DNA of 64,000 nucleotides from positions 4,774,501 to 4,838,500 of the forward strand of contig NC_057317.1 of assembly GCF_000687475.1 (NCBI RefSeq), in the 5' to 3' direction. Numbering within the stretch: position 1 is the first letter of the stretch; each line of letters begins with the position of its first letter. The stretch comes from Ustilaginoidea virens. Its lineage: Eukaryota > Ascomycota > Sordariomycetes > Hypocreales > Clavicipitaceae. The notes beneath the pieces are model-generated. The model ran no database searches and was not told where the DNA came from. It was given only the letters and a program-made list of their open reading frames with translations. The position numbers and the translations under genes were made by a program. Below, one piece after another: positions 1 through 11,057 of the stretch.

Positions 1-1188
1 TGGCTCGGCACGAGCTGCGGGCATTCCTGCGACTTTATTCCCCGGCAAGGTAGAAGCAGGATGTTGTTGGTCCCGATCCTGCAAATGCCTGGTGCATGTC
101 TGCGCATCACGCATGCTCGTCTTGCCGTCGTGGCTGATGGGAGCAGGAAATCCAAGTCGACTACAACCTGCCGCCACTCCGAGACCAACAAGCCTGGACA
201 CCTCCACATCGCACCGCATACAGCTGTGTGATTTCCCAAGACGGCATCCGACGTCCGTTGCAGAGATGGAAGCTGGACTTGAAGCCGCGGCCAGTGCCAG
301 AGTGAGGCTGCCAGTACACTCATACCGGCCTGTTTTACTGTCGCCGTCGCGCCAGATTGGTCGGAATGCGATCCAGTTCTACCTTTTGCTGAACGAAGCT
401 CTGGAACGGCAGGATGCACGCGACTTGCACTGCAGACGTAGCCTGATGGAGAATGTCTTGACTTGAGACATGGAGACAAGACAAGCCGGTCGGCAAAAGT
501 GCACGGTGCATGTTTTTTTTTCTTCTTCACACTGTATGACTGCGCCCTTGTCACGTGCTCTATCCATTTGAAGGTGGCAAGGTGCGGCTTTTGTATGGGG
601 CCCACTTATCGCTGGATACTTGGCAGGTGCTCCGCTCCGCACCTCCCAAGTGCCTAAAGCAGCCGGTCCAGCCGCTAAGCCTTCATCACTAGAATTTTCA
701 TCTTGGAGATTATAGCACTTACAATAGAGCCTAATAGTTACTGATATAAGGAGGTGTAATATCTGCTAAATGCGGCCTATCAATGAGGGTATAAAGAGAT
801 CTATTGCCTGTGGCTAAATTAGTAGGAATCAGCTTATGGCGCCCCACATGCCCTACCAGAACTGATATGCAGCTCTTGATAAGTGTGGATAATGCGGGTA
901 CTTGTGCTACAGTATCATACTAATTTATTATCTGCTGACGTATACCTTACTATACGGCTTTCTATTGGCCTAAACTGCACCTTGGCACACTTCAAAGAGA
1001 GTCCGGATAGGCTGAGCTACCCTACGCAGTATGCATCGTCATCATCTCAAGGTCATGTTCCAAGGAGCTTCCGCTGCGAGGCAGATATTCAGATCGTTCC
1101 CGAGAGCTGTACGTCGACTCGTCTTGGTTCTTATCAGCTTCGTGCCTTTACTCACCGTGCTCGCTGGCAGGTGGTCAACAAGCGCAAC
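1..1188. other. Intergenic left edge with AT-rich possible repeat relic
   Basis: No supported gene. The first 650 bases are GC-rich and hold only short, unconvincing reading frames. From about 690 to 970 the composition turns clearly AT-rich, with stop codons in every frame and many TA dinucleotides, unlike the flanking DNA. That is the look of an old repeat degraded by repeat-induced point mutation, but no terminal repeats or transposase fragments are visible, so this is inference. The remainder (about 970-1188) is the promoter side of the glyoxalase gene. Confidence 0.5.
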
Positions 1189-2506
1189 ATGCATATCCAG
1201 TCGATTCCCATGTGTATGTTTCCGCACATTTTCAGTGTCAAGTCCTCCACCAAAGTTTGCTTCGCCGGCTGACCCGTCCCAGGGGTTGGGAGTGGCAACA
1301 ACTACGCCTACCTCGTCGTGGACGACAGATCCAAGGATGCGGTGATTATCGATCCCGCCAACCCGCCAGAGTACGGAGCCGGGGCGCCGGTGTATCGAGG
1401 CAACGCGGACTTTTGGAACACGGGCTAACGTCCGACGTAGGGTCGCGCCAATCCTGAAAGAAGCCATATCCTCGGGGAAAATCAACCTGACGGCCGTTGT
1501 GAACACGCATCAGTAAGGGAGACGGGAACGGGCGCTGGTTTTTTTTTTTCTTCTTCTTTTTCCTTTTCCCCCCGGCGCGGGAAACACACAATGGTGGGCT
1601 GACGACGACTTGTAGCCATGGGGACCATGCAGGCGGCAACAAGAAGCTTGTGAGTGGGTGCGAGGAGGGGACAGACAGCCTCAAGTCGGGACCGGCTAAC
1701 GCGACACACTGATAGCTGGCGGAGCTGGGCACCCCGGGCCTGGCGATTGTTGGCGGCAAAGACTGCGAGGGCGTCACCAAGACGCCTGCCCATGAGGAGG
1801 TCTTTCAGCTAGGCGACATCAAGGTGACGAGCGTGCATACGCCGTGCCACACGCAGGATAGCATTTGCTTCTTCATGGAGGACGGGACCGGGAGGGCTGT
1901 TTTCACAGGCGACACGCTCTTCGTCAGCGGTATGCGGTCCGAGTTGCTGCTTCTCGACATTTCCAGCCTGCTTTAGCCCCCCTTCCCCGGCCCTTTTTGC
2001 TTTCATTTTCGCGCTGCATCCAGCGTTGGCCGCGATTGCTGACCGCCCGCAGGCTGCGGCAAGTTCTTCGAGGGCAATGCCGCGGAGATGCACGAGGCGC
2101 TGAACAAGAGGCTCGGGTCCCTGCCCGACGACACTGTTGTATATGTACGTGGGATGCGCAGCTGCACGGGTCGTGGTCGTTGGGACACCCGATTCATGGT
2201 CACTGACGGCGCACGCAGCCTGGTCACGAGTACACCAAATCCAACGTCAAGTTTGCCATTTCGGTCCTGCAGAGCGAGCCGGTCAAGAAACTGGAGGAGT
2301 TCGCGGCCAGCAACCAGGTCACGACGGGCGAGTTTACCCTTGCCGACGAAAAGGTGCGTCTGGAGAGAGCGAGAGAGAGAGAGGAAATATCCCCCGAGTG
2401 AAGTACGGAAAGGAAAAGAATCCGGTGCTAACGGCAACAGAAACACAACGTATTCATGCGTCTCGATGTAAGCGATCCCGCCATTCTACACGGACCGCCT
2501 CTCGGA

Positions 2507-2544
<38 letters not shown>

Positions 2545-2670
2545 CCGGCCCGTGATTGATGCTGACTCGCATTCGCATCCCAGGATCCAGCCGTGCAAAA
2601 AGCCACCGGTGCCACCGACCCCGTGGACGTCATGGCCAAGCTGCGCGAAATGAAGAACAACTTCAAGTGA
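1189..2670 (+). CDS. GLO2: Hydroxyacylglutathione hydrolase (glyoxalase II), 9 exons
   Basis: Glyoxalase II hydrolyses S-D-lactoylglutathione to D-lactate and glutathione, the second step of methylglyoxal detoxification. Splicing the + strand gives about 257 residues, the usual size. The protein opens with MHIQSIPMW, and the start ATG at 1189 lies in a 25-nt first exon (donor at 1214, acceptor before 1283). The metallo-beta-lactamase zinc motif THHHGDH sits near residues 60-66 and is itself split by an intron (donor just after 1514). Further ligand regions follow: HTPCHTQD (about 114-121), GDTLF (138-142) and PGHEY (176-180). The C-terminal HAGH substrate-binding region ends in EMKNNFK. Eight short introns with GT..AG borders are needed, and each restores the family sequence in frame. 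The absence of an N-terminal extension suggests the cytosolic form. The family call is secure; exact exon borders are by eye. Confidence 0.93.
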
Positions 2671-3392
2671 GACGGCGACATCGTCCAACTGGCAGCAGCT
2701 TGGCCTGACGTGGTGGCTTCAGCCCAGCGCAATCTCGCACATGTAGCAGCCACAGTTTGCATACGTTCACGATGACCAGGGAGCGCAGGGGCAAAAATGT
2801 TTCCCAGGACAGCTCGGCAACTTGTAAAACAAGCACCGCAAGCTACCAGTAGGACAGTCAAAGTACGTAGAGCAGTGACCACGAATCCATCTTGCTTCAC
2901 TGTCCACACTTGCTCGCTGTGGGAAACGAACGGCAAGCTCTAGCAAATTTTGAAGCGGATGCTCTTTCTTTTCTTTCGTTTCTTTCTTTCTTTCGTTCTT
3001 TCTTTCTTTTTTGTTTAATTTTCCCAAACCAAGGTGAGATTGAGTTATTCTGGGAGGAACGAGCTGCGGATTAATCAGAGCTCAAGGCCAAGGGCCGAGC
3101 TCATCCATTGCAGGAACTCGGTATCGATGCGGTTGTTGCTAGGCAGAAAAAAAAATAGTAAAGGGAGAAAGAACCAAGTCGCGCAAGAAAATCGCAAGAA
3201 AACAAATTGCTGCCGAGAGTAAAAAAAAAAAAAGCAGGACCCGCACGGTGCGAACCCGCCCGGGCCACCAATCCACACTGTGCCAACCTCCATCTCCGTA
3301 ACTGACCAAACACACGTCATACAAATCCGACCTCAAGATCTCGTGTCCTCTGCGCGCCAGCGCTCCAGCTCCCTCCCCCCCCCTTCCCCCCA
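2671..3392. other. Intergenic between GLO2 and the EF-hand gene
   Basis: Holds the GLO2 3' end and the next gene's promoter. There is a TTTC-rich tract at about 2965-3012 and A-runs at 3148-3157 and 3221-3233. No gene or RNA is seen. Confidence 0.6.
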
Positions 3393-4190
3393 ATGGTACG
3401 CAGCCGTCTGCCCATTTCCGCGCCCGCCGGCAAGAGCACTCGCTAACGCCGCCCCGTCAGCCGCCGAAGCGCAAACCAGGGGCGAGCAGCGCCCCTACCA
3501 AAGCCCGTCCGTCCAAGCTCGCCAAGGAGCACAACATCACAGCCCAGGAGGAGGGCGAGATCAGAGAGGCCTGGAGCCTGTTTGCCGAGCCCATGGACGG
3601 CGAGAAGGACGGCGTGCTGCCCATCGACGACGTCAAGTCCGCCCTCACGTACGTTTCCCCCTCCCCCCCCCTGAAGAACCCCCCCCCCCCTTTCCCCCTT
3701 TTTTCTTCCCCTGCGCGAAGGAAAAAAAAAAAAAACAACAACAACAGCAACAACAAAAGAGATGAGAGAAAAGGAACGGGTGAGGCTGAAAAGATTTTTC
3801 CCCCGGCAAAGCGCGCTGGGCGTGCCGCCGGCGTCGCAGGCCGAGCTGCGCGAGTTCACCGAGATTCTGGACCCCGAGGCGGACGGGTTCGCGACGTTCG
3901 AGCCCTTCTTCGCCATCTGCGCGCTCAAGTTTCATGCCCGTGAGCGGGACGGCTCCGAGGCGGCGCGCCGGGCGCAGGTCGACGAGGCGTACCGCCTGTT
4001 CACGAATGGGCAGGAGGGCCCCATCACGCTGGCGCATCTGAAGCGGGTGGCGGCGGTGCTGAGGGAGGACGTGGACGACGAGGTGCTCAAGGATATGATT
4101 CTCGAGGCGAACGGCGGGGCGGGCGTGGCGAGGGGCGTGAGGATGGACGAGTTTGACGAGGTCATGAGGAGTGCTGGGGTCTGGAGATGA
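3393..4190 (+). CDS. Calmodulin/centrin-like EF-hand protein
   Basis: A 189-residue protein after splicing. It has a short basic Pro/Lys/Ala-rich head (PPKRKPG), then helix-loop-helix segments typical of the calmodulin/centrin superfamily: an N-lobe around ITAQEEGEIREAWSLF and DGEKDGVLPIDDVKSAL, a loop-like DPEADGFATFEPFF, and a C-lobe with ITLAHLKRVAAVL and the ending FDEVMRSAGVWR. The loops are degenerate: few keep the full Asp/Asp/Gly/Glu calcium ligand pattern, so calcium binding is doubtful and a structural or adaptor role is possible. The coding part of exon 1 appears to be the ATG alone (3393-3395), with introns 3396-3460 and 3649-3811. Without the first splice the frame stops after 17 residues. 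The second intron carries long C and A runs. No specific partner can be named. Confidence 0.82.
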
Positions 4191-4726
4191 CGTTTGGTCA
4201 GGGGCGTTTTTGATTTAGCATGCTACATGGGCGTTGGGCATTGTAAAGGCATTGTGAATTTGCAACGAGGCTCTTTTTTCCCTCCTATTTCGGGGAAGAA
4301 AAGAAAGACGAAAGAATAAAGACGGAATCATGTCTCATTACTGTCCGCTGGAATACGGGAGGGCCTCTTTTCGGCCAAGATCAGTTGGCCAGTTGACGGG
4401 GCCGTGGTAGATCGTGGCCAGGGAATCAACATCCGGGTGTAAATCACGTCGAGTCAAGGGAGCGCGAGTGGAAACAACGTCAATCCGCCCCGGATATCTC
4501 GCCCGACCACCAAAGTTGGGTTAACCTCCTTCTTACGTCGTTGTTCTTTGCAAAGGCCACTCAACTGGGGTCCGAGTCCACCTCACCGAGGGGCAGCCCA
4601 GACCTTGACCGAAATTCCCAATGCTATACTGACGCCTTGAAACTGCCCCAAAAAAAAAGGGGGGGGGGGGGCTACACAAGAAGAAAAAAAAAGTCTTATG
4701 CAAAGAAAAGGCATCTCGTATCCGCT
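4191..4726. other. Convergent 3' intergenic region
   Basis: Lies between the EF-hand gene and the eIF4E-like gene, both ending here. Contains an A/G homopolymer junction at about 4650-4671 (A8 then G12). No coding signal is visible. Confidence 0.6.
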
Positions 4727-5721
4727 CTACTCTGAGGGAGCATTTACGGTGAGCAGGGGCTGATCGGCCGACGCGACAGTAGCCTTCCTGTCGGCGCGGT
4801 CTTGAGAATCCAGCACAGCCTGTAGCTCGGGCGGCGCCTTGAAGCCTGCGTGATCGCGGTGCTTCTTGTAAAAGTAGTTTTCGGGTTTCGGCCGAGTTTC
4901 CGGGGGAATCTCCTCCAGCACGCAGGCCAGGATGCCGTCAATCGACTTCTGCTTGGACGAGTCACGGTGCCACACGGTGATGAGATGCGAGTTGAAGCGG
5001 GCCGACAGGCCGACTCCACAGAGCTGATCATCTAGAGATTTTTTTTGTTTTCACTTCTCAGGTCGCAGGGCAGAGGGGGAAGCCGCGGGCCGGCCATTTT
5101 TCTGGGACTTACGCTCGTTCAGAACGCTCTCGAGCTTCTCGCCTATTGCCAAGAGCTGCACTCGCGTCCACACGTCAGGCCCTGCCGCCTTGGGGACGCG
5201 AAAGGTCCAGCTGCCGCCGTTGAGGTTCCGACGATCCTCCCAGATGGGCTTGAAGCCCTGCTTGAAGAGGTAGATGGACTCGCGCATCTTGATCTGGTCG
5301 ACGGGCGTGTTGTTGTTGTACCTCCAGAAGTCCTGGACGGATTCAATCTGCGTGCCGAGCTGTTGGAGCTGAACGGTGTATCCGCCGTCGCGGCTGGATT
5401 GGTCATCTTTGGATTGCCTTGCTTGGGTCGCCCGGGGTGCGAGTGGGGAGGGGGAGAGCGTCATGTTAGAGCGTTGTCGTCGACCTGGTGCGGGGTTTTT
5501 TCGCTGATTTGGAGCAGAGATATCCATGGACCGCCGTCTTCTTACCTGTCAAAGTAGACGCTCCAGTAGTGCTGCGTAGGGAGCGGCCGCATCGTCTTTA
5601 AGAAGTTGCGCTTGGCATCGTCGCGCTGCTCGGCGGGGGACTGGGCGTCAGTGGCAGAGGCAGAGGTGCTCTGCGACAGGCCGGACAGGCCGCGCGTGAA
5701 GAGCTGGGGGCGCATCGACAT
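4727..5721 (-). CDS. eIF4E: eIF4E-family mRNA cap-binding protein
   Basis: Binds the m7G cap of mRNA and recruits eIF4G or other partners to start or repress translation in the cytoplasm. Three exons (5721-5546, 5417-5113, 5031-4727) join in frame to give 261 residues. Family signatures: HYWSVYFDR (about 51-59) opening the core; SVQDFWRYNN; the cap-stacking tryptophan region KPIWEDRRNLNGG; GGSWTFRVP; and a C-terminal ITVWHRD strand. Tryptophans at the WSVYF, DFW, PIWED, SWTF and VWHRD positions are all kept. The C-terminal extension after the core (PENYFYKKHRDHAGFK onward) is longer than in canonical eIF4E, so this may be the eIF4E-2/4EHP-like paralogue of filamentous fungi rather than the main factor. 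The start ATG is the first of two closely spaced (MSM). Confidence 0.92.
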
Positions 5722-7948
5722 TGTCTGGGCGGGAAGGAGGCCTGGAGATGAGGAAGTGCTGATGAGAAGGACTCAACTCGGGCAGAGTAGGCGGACTGCG
5801 GCGGGTTTGTTTCAACGGGGAACGAGAAGGCCTTGGTTGTATTAATAATTTGAGGGCTTTTGTCAAGGAAGGAACGTCCCTGCGAGCGAGGTCATTTGTG
5901 TGGAGGGGAACGGCCCGAGGACAAAGAAGGAAGTACCGGCTGCGGCACTCCCCTGTCGCAGGCGGCACCTCCTCTTGATACCTGCTGCCACCGACCAGAC
6001 CAGCAGGAGCTCTGTGACACCGAGCTGCTCCTTCCTTAGCAGCCGGACCTACTCCGTACAGACGGGGACCCACCCGGACAACCTCGATCCCCTTTGATTC
6101 GTTTCGCCGCGGGTTGCTTCCTCTCTTTGCTTCCTGTCTTCAAGCGGCGTACTGCCGTGAAGGAGCTGCTTTTGCACCAGAAATCTCCGCGTTGCTTTTG
6201 GAGTCGGTTTCGTCAAGCATCGCCTTCCAGCGTAAGCGCCGCCACCTTTTGTGGTTTTAGGCCCCTTCGGTATCGGATATGCTACCGGTACTGTGGCGAC
6301 ACCACTAGCGTCAATTATACTGACGGTTGAGGACAGTAATAGTATCAATGGCATCATATCCGCGCAGTCGGGTTACACGATACCGGCCGGGAAACCCTCC
6401 TACCTAAAACAGGTGGTGCCGTTTACGCCAGACGGGATGCTGGGATGGATGCTTGATAACAGCTGGGACCCTACCTTTACCTTGTGCTACCATGCCTAAA
6501 AGCTCTCTGCTTGAGCTCATCTGCGAGTGCTACCAGCCTCCAAAATCCTTGTTGCTTCCTCTATCCAGACCTCAATGGCACAGACCGGCCTGGCTACGCC
6601 TTCGATTTCCTCGAACCAACGCCTTGGCCGCCTTAATAAAAGGCAAAAAGGCACTCCCTGGTCAAGTACCTTGAAGCATCAAGGCGATGGGGTATTCACT
6701 GCTTGGTCAAGTCTGTCTCGGAAGTTCTGATGGCATATTCAGCCGTCCTGAAGCTCCAGCTTGGCAGGAAGCGGCGCGAGCATCGAGGGAGCATGGTGTT
6801 GGTGGTCAGGGGGTGACACTTTTGCAAGATGCATAGTGTTTGGAAGCGGCCACCTCAAGAAAGCAGAGAAGACGCAGGACTCTTCTACGGTGATGCGGAC
6901 GGGCCATCTTTTGATCCTTCCAGGTTATATCCGCAGAACTGAATGCATGTCTGCAGATTGGTGGGATCTCTCACAACAGCAGGAAATAAGCAGCCGGGCT
7001 TTGAAGTGGACGACAAGCAAATATCACCAGTCGGGCGCTCAACTGTAACGGAAAATCGTCATTTTAACTAGAGCAACAGCCCTCATCGACGCAAAATCCA
7101 AACCCCAACAGCATGGCATGCGCTTGGATTGAAAAGCCCGCGTAGGCACCCGCCCTTCTTCATCCGCTGAGCACTCATTCGCAGCTTAGTATCGCACAAC
7201 CAGTTTTTTTCGCCCAGCCTCCAGACAGTGCATCCAGACACAGCCGTACAGCTTGGCTCAGGAACGCGCCCAGAAAAGGACACACGCTGTGCAGTCCGGT
7301 CACGATGTATTGTGTGCGAGTGCGTATCCCCAGCGTTCTCACTTGCGCAGACTCTGAAAAAGCTTGTCAACTCTCCTTTCCCCAAAACCTTCTTTCACCC
7401 CCTTCTTTTTCTTTTCTTTTCTCTTCTTTTGTCTTCTATTTTTTTTTTTTTTGCTCGAGGGTTTCCTTCTCTAGTGTCGATTTTGCTTTTCTTCTGTTCA
7501 TGATATGCCTCGACTGACATCGTACAAGTCGTGGGTATCTGAACCTTAGGGCACCCCACGACGCTTGATGCGCGGACCAGCACAAAGTTACAAAGTCAGT
7601 CATCCTTTCAAAGACTTTTTTTAAACTCTGGGTTTTCGAAGGACCTGTAACCTAGCCCCGGAGTGTCGTACTTCCAGGTTCACCCGCAGGCAGCCTAGTC
7701 TCTTGGGTCTATCAAAATAAACTTCAACGACATCACCATATAGAAACTATCTACATTCACGTCTCAAACAAGGTCTCATTGTCAAACCGTCTATTTATAA
7801 AAGGCGTGTCTAAAGACCATCGTTATGTTGCAGCAACGCCCATCATCTCGTGATTCTCTGAAGAATAGGCAAATCGAAACCCTCCATTCGCGTGCCGAAC
7901 TGCGCCAGTCGTCGCGGTACTCTGCAAGTTGTCCCTATCGATTGCCTC
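5722..7948. other. 2.2-kb divergent intergenic region
   Basis: Contains the eIF4E promoter on the left and the promoter of the hypothetical gene on the right. A stretch at about 6250-6500 stays open in one + frame for about 80 residues but matches nothing recognised and lacks a conserved start. TC- and T-rich runs lie at 7410-7455. No supported gene is seen. Confidence 0.55.
7796..7802 (+). promoter_or_regulatory. TATA-like element of the hypothetical gene
   Basis: TATAAAA lies about 150 bases before the first in-frame ATG at 7949, a normal distance for a fungal core promoter. Sequence match only. Confidence 0.45.
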
Positions 7949-8707
7949 ATGTGGGAGATACAAAACTACGCTTTGAAGATCAAGTCAGCCATGACTACCC
8001 TTCAGAATCAGTTCAAAAGTTCGCTTCAGACAGCCAACAACAACGTGACCATCACTCAGGAAACTTACCTTCCGGCCCTCGCCCTCATCATCCACTACTT
8101 CAACGCCGGCAACACCCCCTCTGAGCTCGCTCAAATCAGGACCCAGGCCCAAACTTGGTGCAAGTCCTACTTCAAAACCGACACGCCGCCATGCCACGCC
8201 CCGCCGGAGCTCGTTGCCGCCCACCCTCACCTCTTCGACCTCGGCATCCCCTCCTGGCAGCGCCTCCAACACCGCGCCGCTTTCGCCCAAGAGACGGACG
8301 CGGACGGCGACCAAACGCTCCCGTTTCCGGACTGTCTTGAGCCCACGCTCCTGGAGGACTATGAGATATATGAAATGGTCAACAGGCTGCACAACGAGCA
8401 GGCGGTACACGGGCAACAGGCTGACGACTACGGGAGATGGAGGGTGCCCGTCACGGCGGCGGACGTGGGGTACACGCCCCTGGTTTTCTACATCCCCGAC
8501 ATCATGGTCCACCTGGCGAGGCTTGCGCCGGGGGACGGCATGGACAAAGCCGTTCTGGAGAGGCGGTTGCGGGACGTGGATGTGCAGATGGGCGGGGTGG
8601 AGAACGGCGACGGGCTCGACGAGGACGGGGACGACTCGTCGGTAATGGCGATTGATACGGATGTCGGGAATGGGGAGGATGTGGTGATGACGCGGTGGGT
8701 GCTATGA
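7949..8707 (+). CDS. Hypothetical protein, acidic C-terminus
   Basis: An intronless frame of 252 residues from the ATG at 7949. A second in-frame ATG at 7991, opening MTTLQNQFKSSL, is an equally plausible start and gives 238 residues. The frame is open further upstream but without an ATG. The sequence reads like a real globular protein, with mixed hydrophobic and charged segments such as TYLPALALIIHYFNAGN and VGYTPLVFYIPDIMVHLARL, and then becomes Asp/Glu/Gly-rich over the last 50 residues. No signal peptide or transmembrane segment is convincing. I do not recognise the family. A TATA-like box lies upstream. It could be a lineage-specific gene or, less likely, a fortuitous GC-rich frame. Confidence 0.6.
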   Translation: MWEIQNYALKIKSAMTTLQNQFKSSLQTANNNVTITQETYLPALALIIHYFNAGNTPSELAQIRTQAQTWCKSYFKTDTPPCHAPPELVAAHPHLFDLGIPSWQRLQHRAAFAQETDADGDQTLPFPDCLEPTLLEDYEIYEMVNRLHNEQAVHGQQADDYGRWRVPVTAADVGYTPLVFYIPDIMVHLARLAPGDGMDKAVLERRLRDVDVQMGGVENGDGLDEDGDDSSVMAIDTDVGNGEDVVMTRWVL

Positions 8708-9275
8708 CTCGCGGGGAGGGCGGGCAGGTTCCTGCCTGGAGGGGTGGTTGCGCGGTTGCATGCCGCGGTGAGAATGGGGTTTTGGTGGATAGGAGCGCTG
8801 CTGGCTGGATGGGTGCCTTGGAGGTGGCTGTTCTGAACGGGGGCGGTCGAGAAAAGGACGTTGTGATGTGCAACCTGTGGTGCTGCGGTGCGTCAGAATA
8901 TAATGGCTCGGTCGGACAAAAAGAACGGGTGTGGGTGGGATGTGTGTAGGATGTGTGTATCTACAAGTCAAGGCAGATTGGCATACGTATAGCTTGCTGG
9001 TGGTCATGGGTAATTCAAACCATCCTTTATTCAAGAGCACTTGCTTGCTTGCTTGCTTGCTTGCTGCCCTTGCTAGTTAAGAAGAAGAGGCCAAGGGAAA
9101 AAAAAAAAGCTAAACAGGACCATGAAAGGAAAAAAAAAAAAAAAAAACAAAAGGGGGGGGAGGGGGGGGAGAGAGAGAGAGAGAGAGAGAGCCACTCCCA
9201 AACACCAGCGCTTGCTTCCTTTCGTGTCCTTCATCCGTGCCGACCTGTTGGCCATGTACGCGTCATCTTTCCCGC
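8708..9275. other. 3' intergenic with microsatellites
   Basis: Between the convergent hypothetical and kinesin genes. Carries a (CTTG) tract at about 9040-9063, A-runs at 9100-9147 and a (GA) tract at about 9171-9191. No gene is seen. Confidence 0.6.
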
Positions 9276-11057
9276 CTAGACATTCTCCCTCGCCCCCAGG
9301 GGCATCCGGACGGTTTGCTCGTTCCGGAAGCGGTGCAGATCCCCGTCAATGAGCTTCCTCAGGTTCCCCATGTCTTGCAGGTACCGGTGCATCTCGTCCT
9401 GCAAGTCGTCGTCGCCGCCTGCGGTCACGTCCGAGTCGTACTCTCCATCGTAGTAATGGGCATCGTCTTCGTCGCCGCCGTCGTCGTCTGAGACGTCTTG
9501 TCCCATCTTGTCCCTGCCGGCCTCGCCTGCCGGCTGCGGCTTGATGGTGACGGGAGGAATCGGGTTCTTGAGGCTTTCAATGGCCAGCTTGAGATGCAGC
9601 TTCAGGGCCTCGTTCTCCGTCTGCAGCTTCTTGATCTTGCTCTCGGCCACCATGCTGCGTTCCTCCATCATGCGCTGCATGGCGGTGACGCGGTTCTGAT
9701 ACTCCTCCAGTTTCTCCTCGGCTTCCTTGGCATTCTTTTCGCGCTGCCGCGAGTCGGAGACGGACAGCTGCAGCGCGCGGATCTCTTCCGCCATGGCGGC
9801 AATCTGTGCGTCACGCTCGGCGGTCGAGATGTGGTCCTGGTTGACGACGGCGCGAGTGCGGATACGCTTGGCCTGGTCGGCGTATCGCAGCGTGGACAGG
9901 GTTTCATCGTAATCCGACGGCGCAATGCAGGCAATCATGGCCGTTTTGCTGTTCCCGCCCAGCGAATCCTTGAGAAGCCACGTCAGGATCGAGTCTCGGT
10001 ACGGCACCACGTCCTTTCTCTTGCCCGACCGCAACGCTTTGGGGTCCGCCAAGGCTGCAATCACACGGCCCAGCGTGGTCAGTGACTTGTTGATGTTGCT
10101 GCCCTCTCGAAGTCGTGCGCCGGTGGCCTCGGTTGACTTTGCCCTCTCGCTGCCTGCCAAGTCCACCAGCCTGATGCGGGAGCTGCGTTCCGTCGTCTCG
10201 TCCGTCTCCATGTCGTGATGAATCTGCTTCAGCATGATGGTGAAGACGGCGTGGCTTCGACTGCTCGTGTCATTCATCTTGGTGCTTGCCGTGGTGCGGG
10301 ACTCGTCCCCGTTCTTCATGTAGCGCAGGATCTCGTTGATGTTGCGGACAGGAACCTCGGTCAGATCCTTGACGTAGGGTCCCTCGGTGGGCGACTCGCG
10401 GATTTTGAGGTAGTTGGGAGGAGCATTGGGTGTGACGGGTACGAGAAGGTCGCGGACGTGTTCGTTGTACACTTCAAAATACGACACTCTGACATTGTAG
10501 GCAATGTTTGAGTTTTCGTTGTGGGCGGCGTTGATGCGCTCGAACAAATCCTGGCAAGTCCGGGGAATGAGGCCGGGTTGGTCCGGCGTCCCCATCATTG
10601 TATAACTCTTGCCGGAACCGGTCTGGCCGTAGGCGAAGATGCAGGTGTGATAGCCCTCGAAGTTGTGATCGAGGAACTCTTCCCCCAAGCTGTTGTACAC
10701 GTCTTCCTGGTGGGCGTAGTGGGCGTCGTGGATGTTGTGACTCCAGAAGGAGTTGTCGAACGTGAACGTTTTGTCTTCTATAATCTTGCGAGACTTTGGT
10801 ATGGAACTGTCGACGGCGTCCTGACCGGGAGCTTGCAACGTGGTGAGCTGCGTGATGGGGTCCATGCGGATGAGACACCGCGTTTTTCGATCGAGCTCTA
10901 GATGAGACGTGTGTGTGAGCGTTGTGTGAGCGTTGTGTGAGCGTTGCGTGAGTGAGTGTGTGCAAATATGCGCTATCCATTAGAGTGTCTTTGCCCTACC
11001 CCGTTTTAAAAATGCCCTCACGCGGACAACGACCCTGACATTTGCGGCTCCGTCCAT
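9276..11057 (-). CDS. Short kinesin-3-type motor protein
   Basis: A microtubule motor of about 559 residues, made from a 19-codon first exon (ATG at 11057, VVVRVRAF) and a long exon whose frame runs on from ELDRKTRCLI. Motor signatures are complete: P-loop GQTGSGKS (about residues 110-117), switch I NDTSSRSH, switch II LVDLAGSE, and the neck-side TLRYADQAKRI. After the motor there is one coiled-coil stretch (EIRALQLSVS to KLHLKLAIES) and an Asp/Gly-rich acidic linker. The protein then ends, with no FHA-CC1-PH cargo tail. Full UNC-104 kinesins are about 1,600 residues, so this resembles the short kinesin-3 of filamentous fungi (Neurospora NcKin3 class), linked in the literature to mitochondrial transport. 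That subfamily placement is inference. The intron (about 155 bp) holds GTGTGAGCGTT-type tandem repeats. Confidence 0.9.

Noticed and set aside
3230..3275. tRNA T-arm-like string (GGTTCGCACC on the - strand)
   Set aside because: No acceptor stem, D-arm or anticodon arm can be built around it.
6251..6499. An 82-codon + frame (YATGTVATPLAS region) in the eIF4E upstream region
   Set aside because: Looks somewhat protein-like, but has no recognised family, no extension by splicing that I can support, and only a short span. Left as unannotated.
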